Origin: Jeotgalibacillus malaysiensis
GTDB taxonomy: Bacteria > Bacillota > Bacilli > Bacillales > Jeotgalibacillaceae
Assembly (NCBI GenBank): GCA_000818095.1
Contig: CP009416.1
Location: 1,720,501-1,784,500 of the forward strand
Length of the DNA: 64,000 bases
Direction of reading: 5' to 3'
Positions 38,073-47,344 of the stretch are shown here, in pieces. The notes below the pieces were generated by a model. The model did not search any database and was not told the origin of the DNA. It saw only the letters and a list, made by a program, of their open reading frames with translations. The translations under genes were made by a program, and so were the position numbers. Position 1 is the stretch's first letter, and each line of letters starts with the position of its first letter.

Positions 38073-38543
38073 TTAAACGTCCATTCTTTTAAAGAGGCTT
38101 GCCATTTCGATTGCAGCAGTAGCAGCTTCCCAGCCCTTATTGCCGGCTTTTGTGCCTGCGCGTTCAATTGCCTGTTCAATTGTATCAGTTGTCAGTACGC
38201 CAAAGATCACCGGCATTCCCTCATCAAGCGCTACTTTAGCAACACCTTTAGATACTTCATTACTGACATATTCAAAATGAGGAGTAGCGCCACGGATCAC
38301 TGTACCAAGTGTAATAACCGCATCATATTTGCCTGACTTAGCAAGGCGCTGTGTAACGACCGGGATTTCAAATACACCAGGTACCCAGGCAACCGATACA
38401 TCCGCCTCTTCAACGCCGTGCCTCTTAAGCGCATCCTCTGCACCGCTTAATAGTTTTCCTGTAATAAATTCATTAAATCTGCTAACGACGATTGCAACTT
38501 TTAATCCTGATCCTGATAAATGACCTTCATATACTTTTTTCAT
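38073..38543 (-). CDS. ribH: 6,7-dimethyl-8-ribityllumazine synthase
   Basis: A 156 aa subunit (icosahedral capsid in Bacillus): [30 protein letters not shown]-like [25 protein letters not shown] with the catalytic histidine, and [10 protein letters not shown]. Last gene of ribDEBAH. Confidence 0.96.
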   Translation of the reverse strand: MKKVYEGHLSGSGLKVAIVVSRFNEFITGKLLSGAEDALKRHGVEEADVSVAWVPGVFEIPVVTQRLAKSGKYDAVITLGTVIRGATPHFEYVSNEVSKGVAKVALDEGMPVIFGVLTTDTIEQAIERAGTKAGNKGWEAATAAIEMASLFKRMDV

Positions 38544-38555
38544 TAATAATTCCTC

Positions 38556-39749
38556 CTATAGATTCAGCATGTGTCCAAGCTTGGATTTTTTTGTTTCAAG
38601 GTATTTTGCGTTTTGTTCTTTTGTTGGCATCTGAATGGCTACCCGGTCTGTAACTTCCAGTCCGTAGCCTCTGACTCCTGCGATCTTTCTCGGGTTGTTA
38701 GTTAACAGCCTCATTTGTGTGACACCTAAATCTTTGAGAATCTGTGCACCAATTCCATAATCTCTGAGGTCAGCTGCAAATCCCAGTTTGTGATTTGCTT
38801 CAACAGTATCGAGTCCTTCTTCCTGAAGTTTATAAGCCTTAAGCTTATTGACAAGACCGATCCCTCTGCCTTCCTGTCGCATATACAATAGTATACCGTT
38901 ACCTTCACGTTCAATTTGAGATAATGCTGCATATAGCTGAGGTCCGCAATCACAGCGGTTAGAACCGAATACGTCTCCTGTCAGACATTCAGAATGAACT
39001 CTTACAAGAACAGGTTCCCCTGCTTTAATATCACCTTTGACTAATGCTACATGCTCCTGCCCTGTCAGAATCTCTGTATAAGCAACTGCCTGGAATTCAC
39101 CAAATTCAGTTGGCATAAATGTTTCCACTTCCCGTTTTACAAGCTGCTCTTTATTTCGTCTGAATGCAATCAAATCTTCTATAGTGATCAGCTTTAAATC
39201 AAATTTCTCAGCAATCTTCTGCAATTCAGGTACTCGTGCCATTGTGCCATCTTCATTTATAATTTCACAAATCACTCCTGAAGGTTTTGAGCCGCTCAAT
39301 ATAGCAAGATCGACTGCAGCTTCAGTATGACCCGCTCTTTTTAGGACACCACCCTTTTTGGCAACGAGCGGAAAAATATGACCCGGTCGTTTGAAATCTG
39401 CCGCTGCAGCGTCTTCGTCAATTAATGCTCTAACCGTTAATGCCCTTTCAGGAGCACTGATTCCGGTAGTTGTGTCCTTATGATCTACGCTTACTGTAAA
39501 AGCTGTACCGTGTGAGTCAGTATTCGTATCCGTCATCGGTTTTAACTGGAGTTCTTCTGCACGTTCCTCAGAAATAGGTGTGCAAACAAGTCCGCGCCCT
39601 TCAGTAATCATAAAATTAATCATCTCAGGTGTCGCTTTTTCAGATAATCCGATAAAGTCCCCTTCGTTTTCACGGTCCTCATCATCTACAACGATAACCG
39701 GTTTCCCGTTTCTCAGATCTTCTAATGCTTCTTCAATCGTATTAAACAT
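38556..39749 (-). CDS. ribBA: bifunctional DHBP synthase / GTP cyclohydrolase II
   Basis: A 397 aa fusion. N-terminal DHBP synthase (about 1-200): [42 protein letters not shown]-terminal GTP cyclohydrolase [26 protein letters not shown] (zinc cysteines), [21 protein letters not shown]. Both first steps of riboflavin synthesis come from one protein. Confidence 0.96.
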   Translation of the reverse strand: MFNTIEEALEDLRNGKPVIVVDDEDRENEGDFIGLSEKATPEMINFMITEGRGLVCTPISEERAEELQLKPMTDTNTDSHGTAFTVSVDHKDTTTGISAPERALTVRALIDEDAAAADFKRPGHIFPLVAKKGGVLKRAGHTEAAVDLAILSGSKPSGVICEIINEDGTMARVPELQKIAEKFDLKLITIEDLIAFRRNKEQLVKREVETFMPTEFGEFQAVAYTEILTGQEHVALVKGDIKAGEPVLVRVHSECLTGDVFGSNRCDCGPQLYAALSQIEREGNGILLYMRQEGRGIGLVNKLKAYKLQEEGLDTVEANHKLGFAADLRDYGIGAQILKDLGVTQMRLLTNNPRKIAGVRGYGLEVTDRVAIQMPTKEQNAKYLETKKSKLGHMLNL

Positions 39750-39770
39750 ATCATCATGCCTCCTGTTTCT

Positions 39771-40406
39771 TTACATAAACCCATTTTCTCTTAAATAAGA
39801 TTCATCTATACCGGTTGATTGTGGGTGCATTAAATTCTGCACGTATTTTGCAATCATGTCACATTCGATATTTACTTTACTGCCAGGCGATTTTGAAGCG
39901 ATAATTGTGTCATCAGCTGTCTGTGGAATTAGTGAGATCATAAACGCATTCTTTTTAACATCAAATACGGTTAGAGATGTTCCGTCTACTGCAACTGAAC
40001 CCTTCATCATGAAATACTTGATCAGTTCATCAGGTACCTGAATATAAATATAGATGGCATTTTCCTCTCTTTTCATCGATTGGATTACACCTGTACCGTC
40101 CACATGCCCACTGACGAAGTGTCCACCAAACCGCCCTCCTGCAGCCATTGCACGTTCAAGGTTCACCTTTGCGCCTTTTTTTAATTCATGCAGCGTTGTT
40201 GATTTCATCGTTTCAGGCATGACATCTACAGAAAACTGATGAGCCGAAAGGTCTGTAACAGTCAGGCATACGCCATTGATCGAAATACTGTCACCAATTT
40301 TAGCGTCATCTAGAATTTTATGACAATCGATGGTCAGGATCATCGAATTTTTTCCTTTTTGCAGGTTGTGAACCTTTCCAACCTCTTCAATTAAACCCGT
40401 AAACAT
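39771..40406 (-). CDS. ribE: riboflavin synthase alpha chain
   Basis: A 211 aa protein with the typical internal duplication: [12 protein letters not shown]...[11 protein letters not shown] in the first half and [20 protein letters not shown] in the second. Makes riboflavin from two lumazines. One base downstream of ribD. Confidence 0.95.
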   Translation of the reverse strand: MFTGLIEEVGKVHNLQKGKNSMILTIDCHKILDDAKIGDSISINGVCLTVTDLSAHQFSVDVMPETMKSTTLHELKKGAKVNLERAMAAGGRFGGHFVSGHVDGTGVIQSMKREENAIYIYIQVPDELIKYFMMKGSVAVDGTSLTVFDVKKNAFMISLIPQTADDTIIASKSPGSKVNIECDMIAKYVQNLMHPQSTGIDESYLRENGFM

Positions 40407-41498
40407 TTATTCATCTCCTTTTGGAATTGAAATAATCTTAAGGTCAGTGCCAATCATGCTGGTGTGTTGAATGATCATGTTGAAAGCTTCATCCATATGT
40501 TCAATACCAGTACCGCCAATTACGCCTTTAGCACGCTGACCGGTGATTATTTTTGGCGCTATATACGTAACAAAGCGATTGACAGCGTTTGAATTTATAA
40601 ATGATGCGTGGATTTCACTGCCGCCTTCAACATAAACAGAATGAATTCCTAAGGTGAACAAATAAGATAATACGGACTGAATCTGAATAGCATCCTCTTC
40701 CATTCTGTGTACAGACACATTTTTAAGCTGATTCAAATTTTCTTCAAATTCACGGTCTGCATTTTTTCCGCATATAATATGCACTGCCGATTCTGCGTCA
40801 TGAAGAAGTTTAGAATGAACTGGAATTGAGAGCTGCGTATCAAGGATTACCCTTGCAGGTGAAACGCCTCCACCCTGAAGTCTGACTGTTAATGATGGAT
40901 CATCATACTTGACGGTATTGACTCCTACTAAAATGGCATCATGAAGATGTCTGTCACGATGCACATCTTCTCTGGCTTCCGGGCCGGTTACCCACTGACT
41001 ATGCCCTGAATTAGTCGCCGTTTTACCATCAAGTGACATTGCTGTTTTTAAGGTTACAAAAGGTTTTTTATGCTTCATGGCATAAAAGAAATATTCATTC
41101 AGCGCATCAGTTTCTGACTGACAGACTCCGGTGACCACTTCTATTCCCGCATCCATTAACTTTTTAATACCCTGCCCTGATACCAGCGGATTTGGATCTG
41201 TACTGCCGATCACTACTTTTTTTACTTTCTTTTCAATGATCAAATCAGCACAGGGTGGTGTTTTACCATAATGTGAACAGGGTTCAAGCGTCACATAGAT
41301 TGTGGCGCCCTCAGCATGGTGCCCTGCCATATGCAGTGCATGAACCTCTGCATGTGCTTCTCCCGGCTTCAGATGTGCACCCATTCCTACAACTCTTCCA
41401 TCTTTAACGACCACACTTCCTACAGCAGGGTTTGGAGAAGTCTGTCCCTGTGCAGCTTCGGCTAGACTAATTGCTGTTTTCATCCATTTTTCATACAA
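40407..41498 (-). CDS. ribD: riboflavin deaminase/reductase
   Basis: A bifunctional enzyme: N-terminal zinc deaminase (HAEVHALHMAG, TLEPCSHYGKTPPCADLI) and C-terminal NADPH reductase (TLKTAMSLDGKTAT, ILVGVNTVKYDDPSLTV, VYVEGGSEIHASF). Paired ATGs at 41507/41504 abut the GGGAG site; the TTG at 41498, 9 bases from it, gives MYEKWMKTAISLA, aligning with the B. subtilis N-terminus. First gene of the operon, about 120 bases after the FMN riboswitch. Confidence 0.93.
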   Translation of the reverse strand: MYEKWMKTAISLAEAAQGQTSPNPAVGSVVVKDGRVVGMGAHLKPGEAHAEVHALHMAGHHAEGATIYVTLEPCSHYGKTPPCADLIIEKKVKKVVIGSTDPNPLVSGQGIKKLMDAGIEVVTGVCQSETDALNEYFFYAMKHKKPFVTLKTAMSLDGKTATNSGHSQWVTGPEAREDVHRDRHLHDAILVGVNTVKYDDPSLTVRLQGGGVSPARVILDTQLSIPVHSKLLHDAESAVHIICGKNADREFEENLNQLKNVSVHRMEEDAIQIQSVLSYLFTLGIHSVYVEGGSEIHASFINSNAVNRFVTYIAPKIITGQRAKGVIGGTGIEHMDEAFNMIIQHTSMIGTDLKIISIPKGDE

Positions 41499-41546
41499 AA
41501 GCATCATCTCCCGCTAACGCTTATACATAAATTGAGGGATAAATAT

Positions 41547-41575
41547 AAAAAACTCCCGCATTCTACGGGAGTTTG
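41547..41575 (-). terminator. FMN riboswitch expression-platform terminator
   Basis: On the minus strand AAACTCCCGTAGAATGCGGGAGTTTTTT. A preceding stem GCGTTTTAAC / GTTAAACGC (41592-41616) lies between aptamer and terminator. Confidence 0.85.
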
Positions 41576-41619
41576 TTCATGACGAAATAAGCGTTTAACT
41601 TCGATGTTAAAACGCAATT

Positions 41620-41747
41620 TCCTTTCTCCCATCCAGACTTTAACTGTCGGCTTTGGAATTTCACCAAATCCACCGGTAACACCGGGTCACGGACTAAGAG
41701 CAGATGCTCATCACCGCCGGTAGGGAATTTCACCCTGCCCCGAAAGG
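41620..41747 (-). promoter_or_regulatory. FMN riboswitch (RFN element)
   Basis: On the minus strand all conserved blocks are present in order: CTTTCGGGGCAGGGTGAAAT, CCGGCGGTGATGAGC, AGTCCGTGACCC, GGTGGATTTGGTGAAATTCC, and CCGACAGTTAAAGTCTGGAT followed by GGGAGAAAGG. With FMN bound, the terminator at 41547-41575 should stop ribDEBAH transcription. Confidence 0.97.
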
Positions 41748-41901
41748 TACGTTATTTTATTGTCTTACTATTATGTCGGATATATAGGATATTTGTAAAG
41801 GAAACAGTGCTCAATTTAGTATTCTTTCTGAAAATTCTTTTCACTTCAAATTGATTAAAGTAAAATTGAGTTATAAATAGTTTACTCAGGAGGGCTGTCA
41901 C

Positions 41902-43023
41902 ATGAAGATTTTACTCAAGGATGCTGTTGTTTATCCAATTACTTCTTCAATGATTCAGTATGGAGATGTTTTAATTGAAAACGGCATAATAAAAGAAGTA
42001 AATGACACGATAGCAGGTCATCAGGATGCAAAAGTGATAGATTGCTCGGGACAGCATTTGACTCCGGGACTGATTGATGTACACACTCACCTTGGACTCT
42101 ATGATGAAGGAACGGGATGGGCCGGGAATGATGCAAATGAATCGATCGAGCCAATGACCCCTCACATTCGTGCAATCGATGGTGTTTATCCACTCGATGA
42201 AGGGTTTTTTAATGCCCGTTCACATGGGGTCACTACAGTGAATATACTGCCGGGAAGTGCGAATGTAATCGGCGGCATTACTGCGATTATCAAAACAAAT
42301 GGAAAAACAGTTCAGTCCATGATTGTAAACCCGGAATCAGGCTTGAAAATGGCACTGGGAGAAAATCCGAAGCGTATGCATTCAAATGGCTCGAATGATT
42401 CGATCACACGTATGGGCATTATGGGGATGCTAAGAGAGCAGCTTTATCTTGCAAAAAACTTTGACGGCACAAATGATCTCCGTTTAAGTGCACTTCAAAA
42501 AGCTTTAAGCCGTGAAATACCTGTCAGAATTCACGCTCACCGTGCAGATGATATCGTTACTGCAATCAGGCTTGCTGAGGAATTTGATCTTGACCTTAGG
42601 ATTGAACATTGTACAGAAGGTCATCTGATCACAGAAGAAGTGAAACGCTCCGGAGCGAAAGTATGTGTAGGACCTACCTTCACCAGAAAATCGAAAGTAG
42701 AGCTTAGAAATAAATCCTGGAAAACGTATCAGGTACTTCACGATGCAGGAATTGAAGTATCCATTACGACAGACCATCCCTATACACCTATCCAATATTT
42801 GAATGTCTGTGCAGCGATCGCAGTGCGTGAGGGATTATCTATTCAGGCAGCACTTGAAGCCATTACTATTAATCCTGCAAAAAACCTTGGAATTGGTGAT
42901 AAAATCGGCAGTATTGAGCCCGGAAAAGAAGCAGATCTGGTCCTCTGGAGTGAGCATCCTCTGCATTTTATGTCTTCACCTGTCTTCACGATGATTAAAG
43001 GAGAAATTGTTTATCAGGTATAG
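41902..43023 (+). CDS. amidohydrolase (imidazolonepropionase-like)
   Basis: A 373 aa metal-dependent amidohydrolase: metal motif DVHTHLGLYDEG near residue 60, SHGVTTVNILPGSANVIGG, second-half histidines in PVRIHAHRADD and RIEHCTEGH, and aspartate in TTDHPYTP. C-terminal ITINPAKNLGIGDKIGSIEPGKEADLVLWS is typical of dihydroorotase/imidazolonepropionase relatives. No his-utilisation genes adjoin, so the substrate is open. AGGAGG before the ATG. Confidence 0.85.
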   Translation: MKILLKDAVVYPITSSMIQYGDVLIENGIIKEVNDTIAGHQDAKVIDCSGQHLTPGLIDVHTHLGLYDEGTGWAGNDANESIEPMTPHIRAIDGVYPLDEGFFNARSHGVTTVNILPGSANVIGGITAIIKTNGKTVQSMIVNPESGLKMALGENPKRMHSNGSNDSITRMGIMGMLREQLYLAKNFDGTNDLRLSALQKALSREIPVRIHAHRADDIVTAIRLAEEFDLDLRIEHCTEGHLITEEVKRSGAKVCVGPTFTRKSKVELRNKSWKTYQVLHDAGIEVSITTDHPYTPIQYLNVCAAIAVREGLSIQAALEAITINPAKNLGIGDKIGSIEPGKEADLVLWSEHPLHFMSSPVFTMIKGEIVYQV

Positions 43024-43130
43024 AAAAAATATTTTTATATAAGGCAAAAAAACTATTCTCAAAAGCACATTTTTTTTGTATGATTTAGATGCAAATATGT
43101 AGAAGAAACTAAATAAGTTTACGATACAAA

Positions 43131-43316
43131 GATGCCATAAGACTGTCATATGAGTCTGTTATGGAGGGAAGGCAAATGGTGCGCCACCAGCTGATCAGCT
43201 GGTTCTAGTGGGTTCGATTCCCACCCCGAAATTTTTTATGAACGCAATGAAAAATTTCGAGGGTGGTGTTCTACAGGTCCTGTCAGGATACTGCCCTTTT
43301 ATGGAGGGCAAAAACC
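43131..43316 (+). promoter_or_regulatory. attenuator-like structured leader of the GNAT gene
   Basis: Contains, in order: a stem CCATAA-GACT / AGTC-TTATGG whose 3' arm runs into a GGAGGG site; a 10-codon reading frame; an 18 bp palindrome inside that frame (43186-43203); GTGGG / CCCAC with loop TTCGATT (43208-43224), identical in form to a tRNA T-arm; a long stem CCACCCCGAAATTTTT / AAAAATTTCGAGGGTGG (43221-43266) that shares CCCAC with the former; and TGCCCT / AGGGCA (43292-43310) enclosing the gene's own GGAGGG site. The layout matches ribosome-dependent attenuation. No known riboswitch class recognised. Confidence 0.65.
43176..43208 (+). CDS. putative leader peptide (10 aa)
   Basis: MVRHQLISWF then TAG. 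GGAGGG (43163-43168) is 7 bases before the ATG, an ideal spacing. The frame covers an 18 bp palindrome, so a translating or stalled ribosome would change folding of the downstream leader. A control peptide rather than a functional protein is inferred. Confidence 0.55.
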   Translation: MVRHQLISWF

Positions 43317-43868
43317 ATGATAAAAAAGCGTGACGTACACGAAAGCCAGGCGTTATTTGAATTAATGACGCATCCCGATGTATACCCTTATGTCAGACAA
43401 AAAGCAACTTCTTCTGAAGAATTATTGTTTATGATCAAACAAATGATAGAAGCTGAAGAACGCGGTGAGCTTATTTCGAGAACGATTTTAGATGAATGGG
43501 GAAATCCCGCAGGCACAATCAGTTTATTTGATGTGCAAAATAATAGCGGTTTTCTCGGCACCTGGCTCGGAAAGCCTTATCACGGTCTTGGATATAACCA
43601 GGCTGCTAAGGAAGCCTTTTTCAATGAGCTATTCTTTGAGCTTGGAATAGAAAACGTTTACCTCAGAATCAGAAAAACGAATCTCAGATCACAAAAAGCA
43701 GCAGAAAAACTACCTTATGTTGTATTGGCGAATGAAACAAACAAAGCGCTGTACGATGAGATTAATAAAGAAGAAAATCTATTTAATCTTTATGTCATTT
43801 CCAGAGATTTATATACGCTCGTTCACATGCGGACGCAGGGTGAAACTGAAAATGCACTTGAAGCATAA
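43317..43868 (+). CDS. GNAT family N-acetyltransferase
   Basis: A 183 aa acetyltransferase: ELMTHPDVYPYVRQKA, SRTILDEWGNPAGTISLFDV, then the acetyl-CoA region GTWLGKPYHGLGYNQAAKEAFFNELFFELGIENVYLRIRKTNLRSQKAAEKL. Substrate unknown; family members modify proteins, amino acids or antibiotics. ATG 43317 follows GGAGGG (43303-43308), which is buried in a hairpin; the frame is open 18 codons upstream but lacks a start signal. Own terminator downstream. Confidence 0.85.
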   Translation: MIKKRDVHESQALFELMTHPDVYPYVRQKATSSEELLFMIKQMIEAEERGELISRTILDEWGNPAGTISLFDVQNNSGFLGTWLGKPYHGLGYNQAAKEAFFNELFFELGIENVYLRIRKTNLRSQKAAEKLPYVVLANETNKALYDEINKEENLFNLYVISRDLYTLVHMRTQGETENALEA

Positions 43869-43901
43869 AAATCACCGGACCCCTTGTCCGGTGATTTTTT
43901 T
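43866..43901. terminator. bidirectional terminator
   Basis: AAAATCACCGGA / TCCGGTGATTTTTTT around CCCCTTG. It overlaps the stop of the convergent YhfK-like gene. Confidence 0.9.
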
Positions 43902-44547
43902 ATGCCCTATTCAGTGCTGTTATCATATCTTCCTCATCATTCAGTATTTCCACTGCCTTATTGTTCAGGTTCTCATGTTCAAGCGCTAAAACAAGTACTG
44001 TTGCTACATCGGCTCTAGTTATATCCCCTTTACGGTCAGTCAGAATTTCAGCAGCCCTGATTTTACCCGTTTCCTTGTTATCGGTAAGCAGCCCGGGTCT
44101 GATAATTGAATAGTTTAATCCACTGTTTTCAAGATGCTTGTCAGCATTATGCTTCGCATGATAATAAGCTTTCATATCATCGCTGATTTCCATTGTAGAT
44201 AAATCACCTGCGCCAATTGCACTTAACATGACAAATTTTTTGATTCCTTTTTTTACTGAGAGATCAATTGCCCTGATTGCTCCCTCTTCGTCTATTGATT
44301 TTGTTTTATCGTCACCAGTATGTCCTCCGGAACCAGCTGCAAATATTACTGCATCTACTTCTTCAAATGCCTGTTCAAAATCATTTTCAAGGTCACCCAG
44401 TACTGGAAGTCCGCCAAGTTTTTCAATTTCTTCAAACTGTGATTCTTTTCTGACCATTCCTCTTGCGTAATACTTATTTCTTTTAGCAAGCTTATCAATC
44501 GTAAGTCTGCCGGTTGTTCCATTCGCCCCGATTACTAATACGTCCAT
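43900..44547 (-). CDS. NAD(P)-binding oxidoreductase (YhfK-like atypical SDR)
   Basis: A 215 aa Rossmann protein: MDVLVIGANGTTGRLTID (dinucleotide motif), VDAVIFAAGSGGHTGDDKT, KKFVMLSAIGAG, YHAKHNADKHLENSGLNYSIIRPG, ending with the ALEHENLNNKAVEILN pattern. It matches the NAD(P)H-binding YhfK/NmrA-like group, whose natural substrates are mostly unknown. ATG 44547 is 9 bases from GGAGG; the longer open frame to 44619 is not supported. Confidence 0.82.
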   Translation of the reverse strand: MDVLVIGANGTTGRLTIDKLAKRNKYYARGMVRKESQFEEIEKLGGLPVLGDLENDFEQAFEEVDAVIFAAGSGGHTGDDKTKSIDEEGAIRAIDLSVKKGIKKFVMLSAIGAGDLSTMEISDDMKAYYHAKHNADKHLENSGLNYSIIRPGLLTDNKETGKIRAAEILTDRKGDITRADVATVLVLALEHENLNNKAVEILNDEEDMITALNRA

Positions 44548-44599
44548 ATCATTCAACCTCCTAAATACTAATGTTTTTCTATTCCCTGTCTGATCAGGA

Positions 44600-44735
44600 G
44601 TAAACAGATTAAAGCCCAAAGCTGTGCGAAAGACCGTTGTTGTTCCTGCTCAGCTAATGACTGCAGCTTCAGGGGACGCTTTATTCAGCTATGTTGGTGA
44701 GCGTCGCCTTTCCATTGCAATGAATGTAGCCAAAC
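44600..44735. repeat. possible degenerate repeat copy D
   Basis: The gap contains AAAGCTGTGC, GTTGTTGTTCCTGC and CAGGGGACGCTTT blocks reminiscent of repeat copies A-C, but the ends and the stem are not preserved. Otherwise I see nothing in this 200-base gap. Confidence 0.3.
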
Positions 44736-44767
44736 AAAAAACAGCAAACTAATGTCTGCTGTTTTTT
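44736..44767 (-). terminator. murG terminator overlapping the gene end
   Basis: AAAAAACAGCA / TGCTGTTTTTT; the stop codon at 44749-44751 lies in the loop. Confidence 0.8.
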
Positions 44768-45825
44768 GATAGCTTTGAAATTTCCTGTACCATTTGTGTA
44801 ATCGTATATGAAGGAGGTGCTTCATCCATCTTTTCAATCATTGACCATTGCTGGTCTCTTAATTGTCTGACAGCTGTAAGCAGGGTTTCGGTTGTCAGTG
44901 CTTCCTCTTCAAGCTTTAATGCAAAGCCCTGTTGCACAAAAGAATTAGCATTTAATATCTGGTCTCCTCTGCTTGCTTCTTTTGATAAGGGGATTAGAAT
45001 CATCGGCTTTTTTAATGCCAGAAATTCAAAAATTGAATTTGATCCCGCTCTGGAAATGACTAAATCTGATGCTGCAATCAGATCAGGTAATTCACTTGAA
45101 ACAAATTCATATTGAATGTAGTCAGGATTTTGATTTTCAACAACATTCCCTTTACCACACAAGTGGATAATAGAATAATGCTCAGTTAATTCTGGCAGAG
45201 CATTTCTAACTGTAGTATTAATCCCTTTAGCACCGAGACTGCCTCCCATAATTAAAATAACAGGTTTTGTCTGGTCCAGCCCTGCAAATGTCATGCCTTT
45301 TTCTCTCATCCCGTTGAAAAGTTCTTCACGAATAATCGCACCGGCACAGGTTGATTTTTCTGCAGGTACATACTGTAGCGTTTCTTTAAAAGTTGTGTAG
45401 ATTTTAGTCGCAAAAGGCATTGCTAATTTATTTGCAAGACCAGGTGTTACATCAGACTCGTGGATGGCTACCGGTACCCCAGCCATTTTGGCTGCAAGCA
45501 AAACCGGCACAGATACAAATCCACCCTTTGAAAAAATAACATCCGGCTTAATCTTTTTTATTTTCAGGAAAGCCTGTATAGTACCGGCGAGAACACGGAA
45601 AGGATCTGTGAAGTTCTTCATTGAGAAGTATCTTCTTAATTTTCCGCTTGAAATACCGTAATAAGGAACATCAGGAAACTTTTCGGTGATAATATCTTTT
45701 TCAATTCCATCTTTTGAACCGATGTAAGAAACGTGCCATTTATTTTTCAGAAATTCAGGTATGAGTGCAGTATTCACTGAGACGTGACCTGCTGAACCTC
45801 CACCTGTAAATAATATTTTCTTCAT
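44749..45825 (-). CDS. murG: MurG N-acetylglucosaminyltransferase (stand-alone)
   Basis: Converts lipid I to lipid II at the inner membrane face. The 358 aa protein shows FTGGGSAGHVSVN (first glycine loop), VIFSKGGFVSVPVLLAA, HESDVTPGLANKLA, and ILIMGGSLGAKGIN with VISRAGSNSIFEFLALKKPMILIP for UDP-GlcNAc. ATG 45825 is 6 bases after GGAG. It lies outside a dcw cluster, as in Staphylococcus and B. cereus second-type MurG; a canonical murG may exist elsewhere. Confidence 0.9.
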   Translation of the reverse strand: MKKILFTGGGSAGHVSVNTALIPEFLKNKWHVSYIGSKDGIEKDIITEKFPDVPYYGISSGKLRRYFSMKNFTDPFRVLAGTIQAFLKIKKIKPDVIFSKGGFVSVPVLLAAKMAGVPVAIHESDVTPGLANKLAMPFATKIYTTFKETLQYVPAEKSTCAGAIIREELFNGMREKGMTFAGLDQTKPVILIMGGSLGAKGINTTVRNALPELTEHYSIIHLCGKGNVVENQNPDYIQYEFVSSELPDLIAASDLVISRAGSNSIFEFLALKKPMILIPLSKEASRGDQILNANSFVQQGFALKLEEEALTTETLLTAVRQLRDQQWSMIEKMDEAPPSYTITQMVQEISKLSKNSRH

Positions 45826-45871
45826 GTGATACTCCAATCTAAAAATTCATTACCCGTCTATTATACCTGAA

Positions 45872-47344
45872 TCATTTCAAACGAAAAGAGCCGTTTTCTT
45901 TTATGATGGAATCTGCTACATTTAACCCACTCATCACGACCATCGGAGACCCGCCACCGGGATGTGTGGAGCCGCCGGTATAATATAAATTATGAACAAA
46001 TCTGCTTTTATTTCCCGGGCGTAAAAATGCATCCTTCATTGAATTCGATGAAATGCCATAAATTGACCCTTTATAAGCTTTAAACAATTGTTTTAAAGAG
46101 TCAGGCGTAAATACTTTTTCACATTCAAGCTGTTCACTGATTGGAATTCCTTTCTTCTCAAGTGTACGGTAGATCTTCTCTTTATATGAGTGAATATCGG
46201 GTATTTCTGCTGCGGGAGCGTTCACAAGAATAAATAAATTGCTGCCTTTTGTGACACTTCTGTCTGTAAATGCACTGTGGCTGATATAGATTGTCGGATC
46301 ATCAGGCATTTTTCTGTTTATAAAAATATCTTCAAATTCCTGGCGGTAATGCTGAGGAAAATAAACCTGATGATGATGAATATCCGGCTGAAATTCTTTT
46401 AATCCTGCTAAAATCACAAAAGCAGAAATAGAGGGTTCATACTGATCAAGTTGCTGGTCCGTTAACCCCGGGCGATCAGACTCTTTTATCAGGTTTTTTG
46501 TTGATGTCACATAGTCCCCATTAATAATGACCTGATCAAAGTGAAAGCTACGTCCGCTTTCTGTCACTAAGGTCTGTGCGTATTTCCGGTCGACTGTGAT
46601 TTCATGAACAATTTCGTTATAGATTATTTTTCCGCCAAGCTTTCTAAAGACATCTTCAAATGCCTCAGCAATTTTCGTGTTTCCACCTTTGACAGTAAAT
46701 ACACCTGAGACCATTTCCAAATAGCCAATCATCGCAAAAGTTGCAGGACTCTGATAAGGAGAAGACCCAATATAGGTCGCATAGCGATTAAAAACCATTT
46801 GGATATTAGGATTAGAAAAATATTTCTGATTGAATTTATACAGTTTCTCAAACGGCCTGACACGCATAAATGCCTTTGCCATGGCAGGGTCAAGAAAATC
46901 GCGCAATGATGTAATCGCTTTTGGGAAGAATGCTTTTTCAGAAATGCTGTACAGCCGTTCAATTTCTTTCAGGTAATCCCAATAGAGAGAAGCAGCTTTA
47001 GGGTCAATTTCGTTAAGTTGTTTGACCATTTCATCAGGGTGGACTGATTGAGTAAAAACTGTACCATCTGAAAAGATATTTTTAGTGTGACGTTCAATTC
47101 TGATAAAAGAAAGGTAGTCATTTAAATCAAATCCTGTACCTTTTAAAACATCTCTAAAAACCCATGGCATAGTAATTGTATTTGGTCCAAAGTCAAAGTG
47201 ATACTCACCTAATTTGACCGGCATCATTTTTCCACCGGCATGCCCGTTTTTTTCAATGACAGTAACCTGATACCCGTGCGATTGGAGCCTGATGGCAGCA
47301 GATAGTCCGCCAAGGCCGGCTCCAACGATACATATTTCCTTCAT
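45872..47344 (-). CDS. carotenoid desaturase/oxidase (CrtN/CrtP family)
   Basis: A 490 aa FAD enzyme of the CrtI family: CIVGAGLGGLSAAIRLQSHG (dinucleotide motif), EKNGHAGGKM, GPNTITMPWVF, PDDPTIYISHS, and the C-terminal LYYTGGSTHPGGGSPMVVMSGLNVAD. The PDDPTIY and GGS-PGGG features resemble S. aureus CrtP (diaponeurosporene oxidase) as much as CrtN, so the exact reaction is open. It overlaps the GT2 gene by 4 bases (ATGA) and is the last gene of the carotenoid operon. Confidence 0.85.
   Translation of the reverse strand: MKEICIVGAGLGGLSAAIRLQSHGYQVTVIEKNGHAGGKMMPVKLGEYHFDFGPNTITMPWVFRDVLKGTGFDLNDYLSFIRIERHTKNIFSDGTVFTQSVHPDEMVKQLNEIDPKAASLYWDYLKEIERLYSISEKAFFPKAITSLRDFLDPAMAKAFMRVRPFEKLYKFNQKYFSNPNIQMVFNRYATYIGSSPYQSPATFAMIGYLEMVSGVFTVKGGNTKIAEAFEDVFRKLGGKIIYNEIVHEITVDRKYAQTLVTESGRSFHFDQVIINGDYVTSTKNLIKESDRPGLTDQQLDQYEPSISAFVILAGLKEFQPDIHHHQVYFPQHYRQEFEDIFINRKMPDDPTIYISHSAFTDRSVTKGSNLFILVNAPAAEIPDIHSYKEKIYRTLEKKGIPISEQLECEKVFTPDSLKQLFKAYKGSIYGISSNSMKDAFLRPGNKSRFVHNLYYTGGSTHPGGGSPMVVMSGLNVADSIIKENGSFRLK

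Noticed and set aside
43176-43260. A tRNA gene or tRNA-derived attachment site, because of the perfect T-arm
   Set aside because: No acceptor stem, D-arm or 7-base anticodon loop can be built around it; the preceding hairpin is an 18 bp palindrome, and no integrase or element boundary is nearby.
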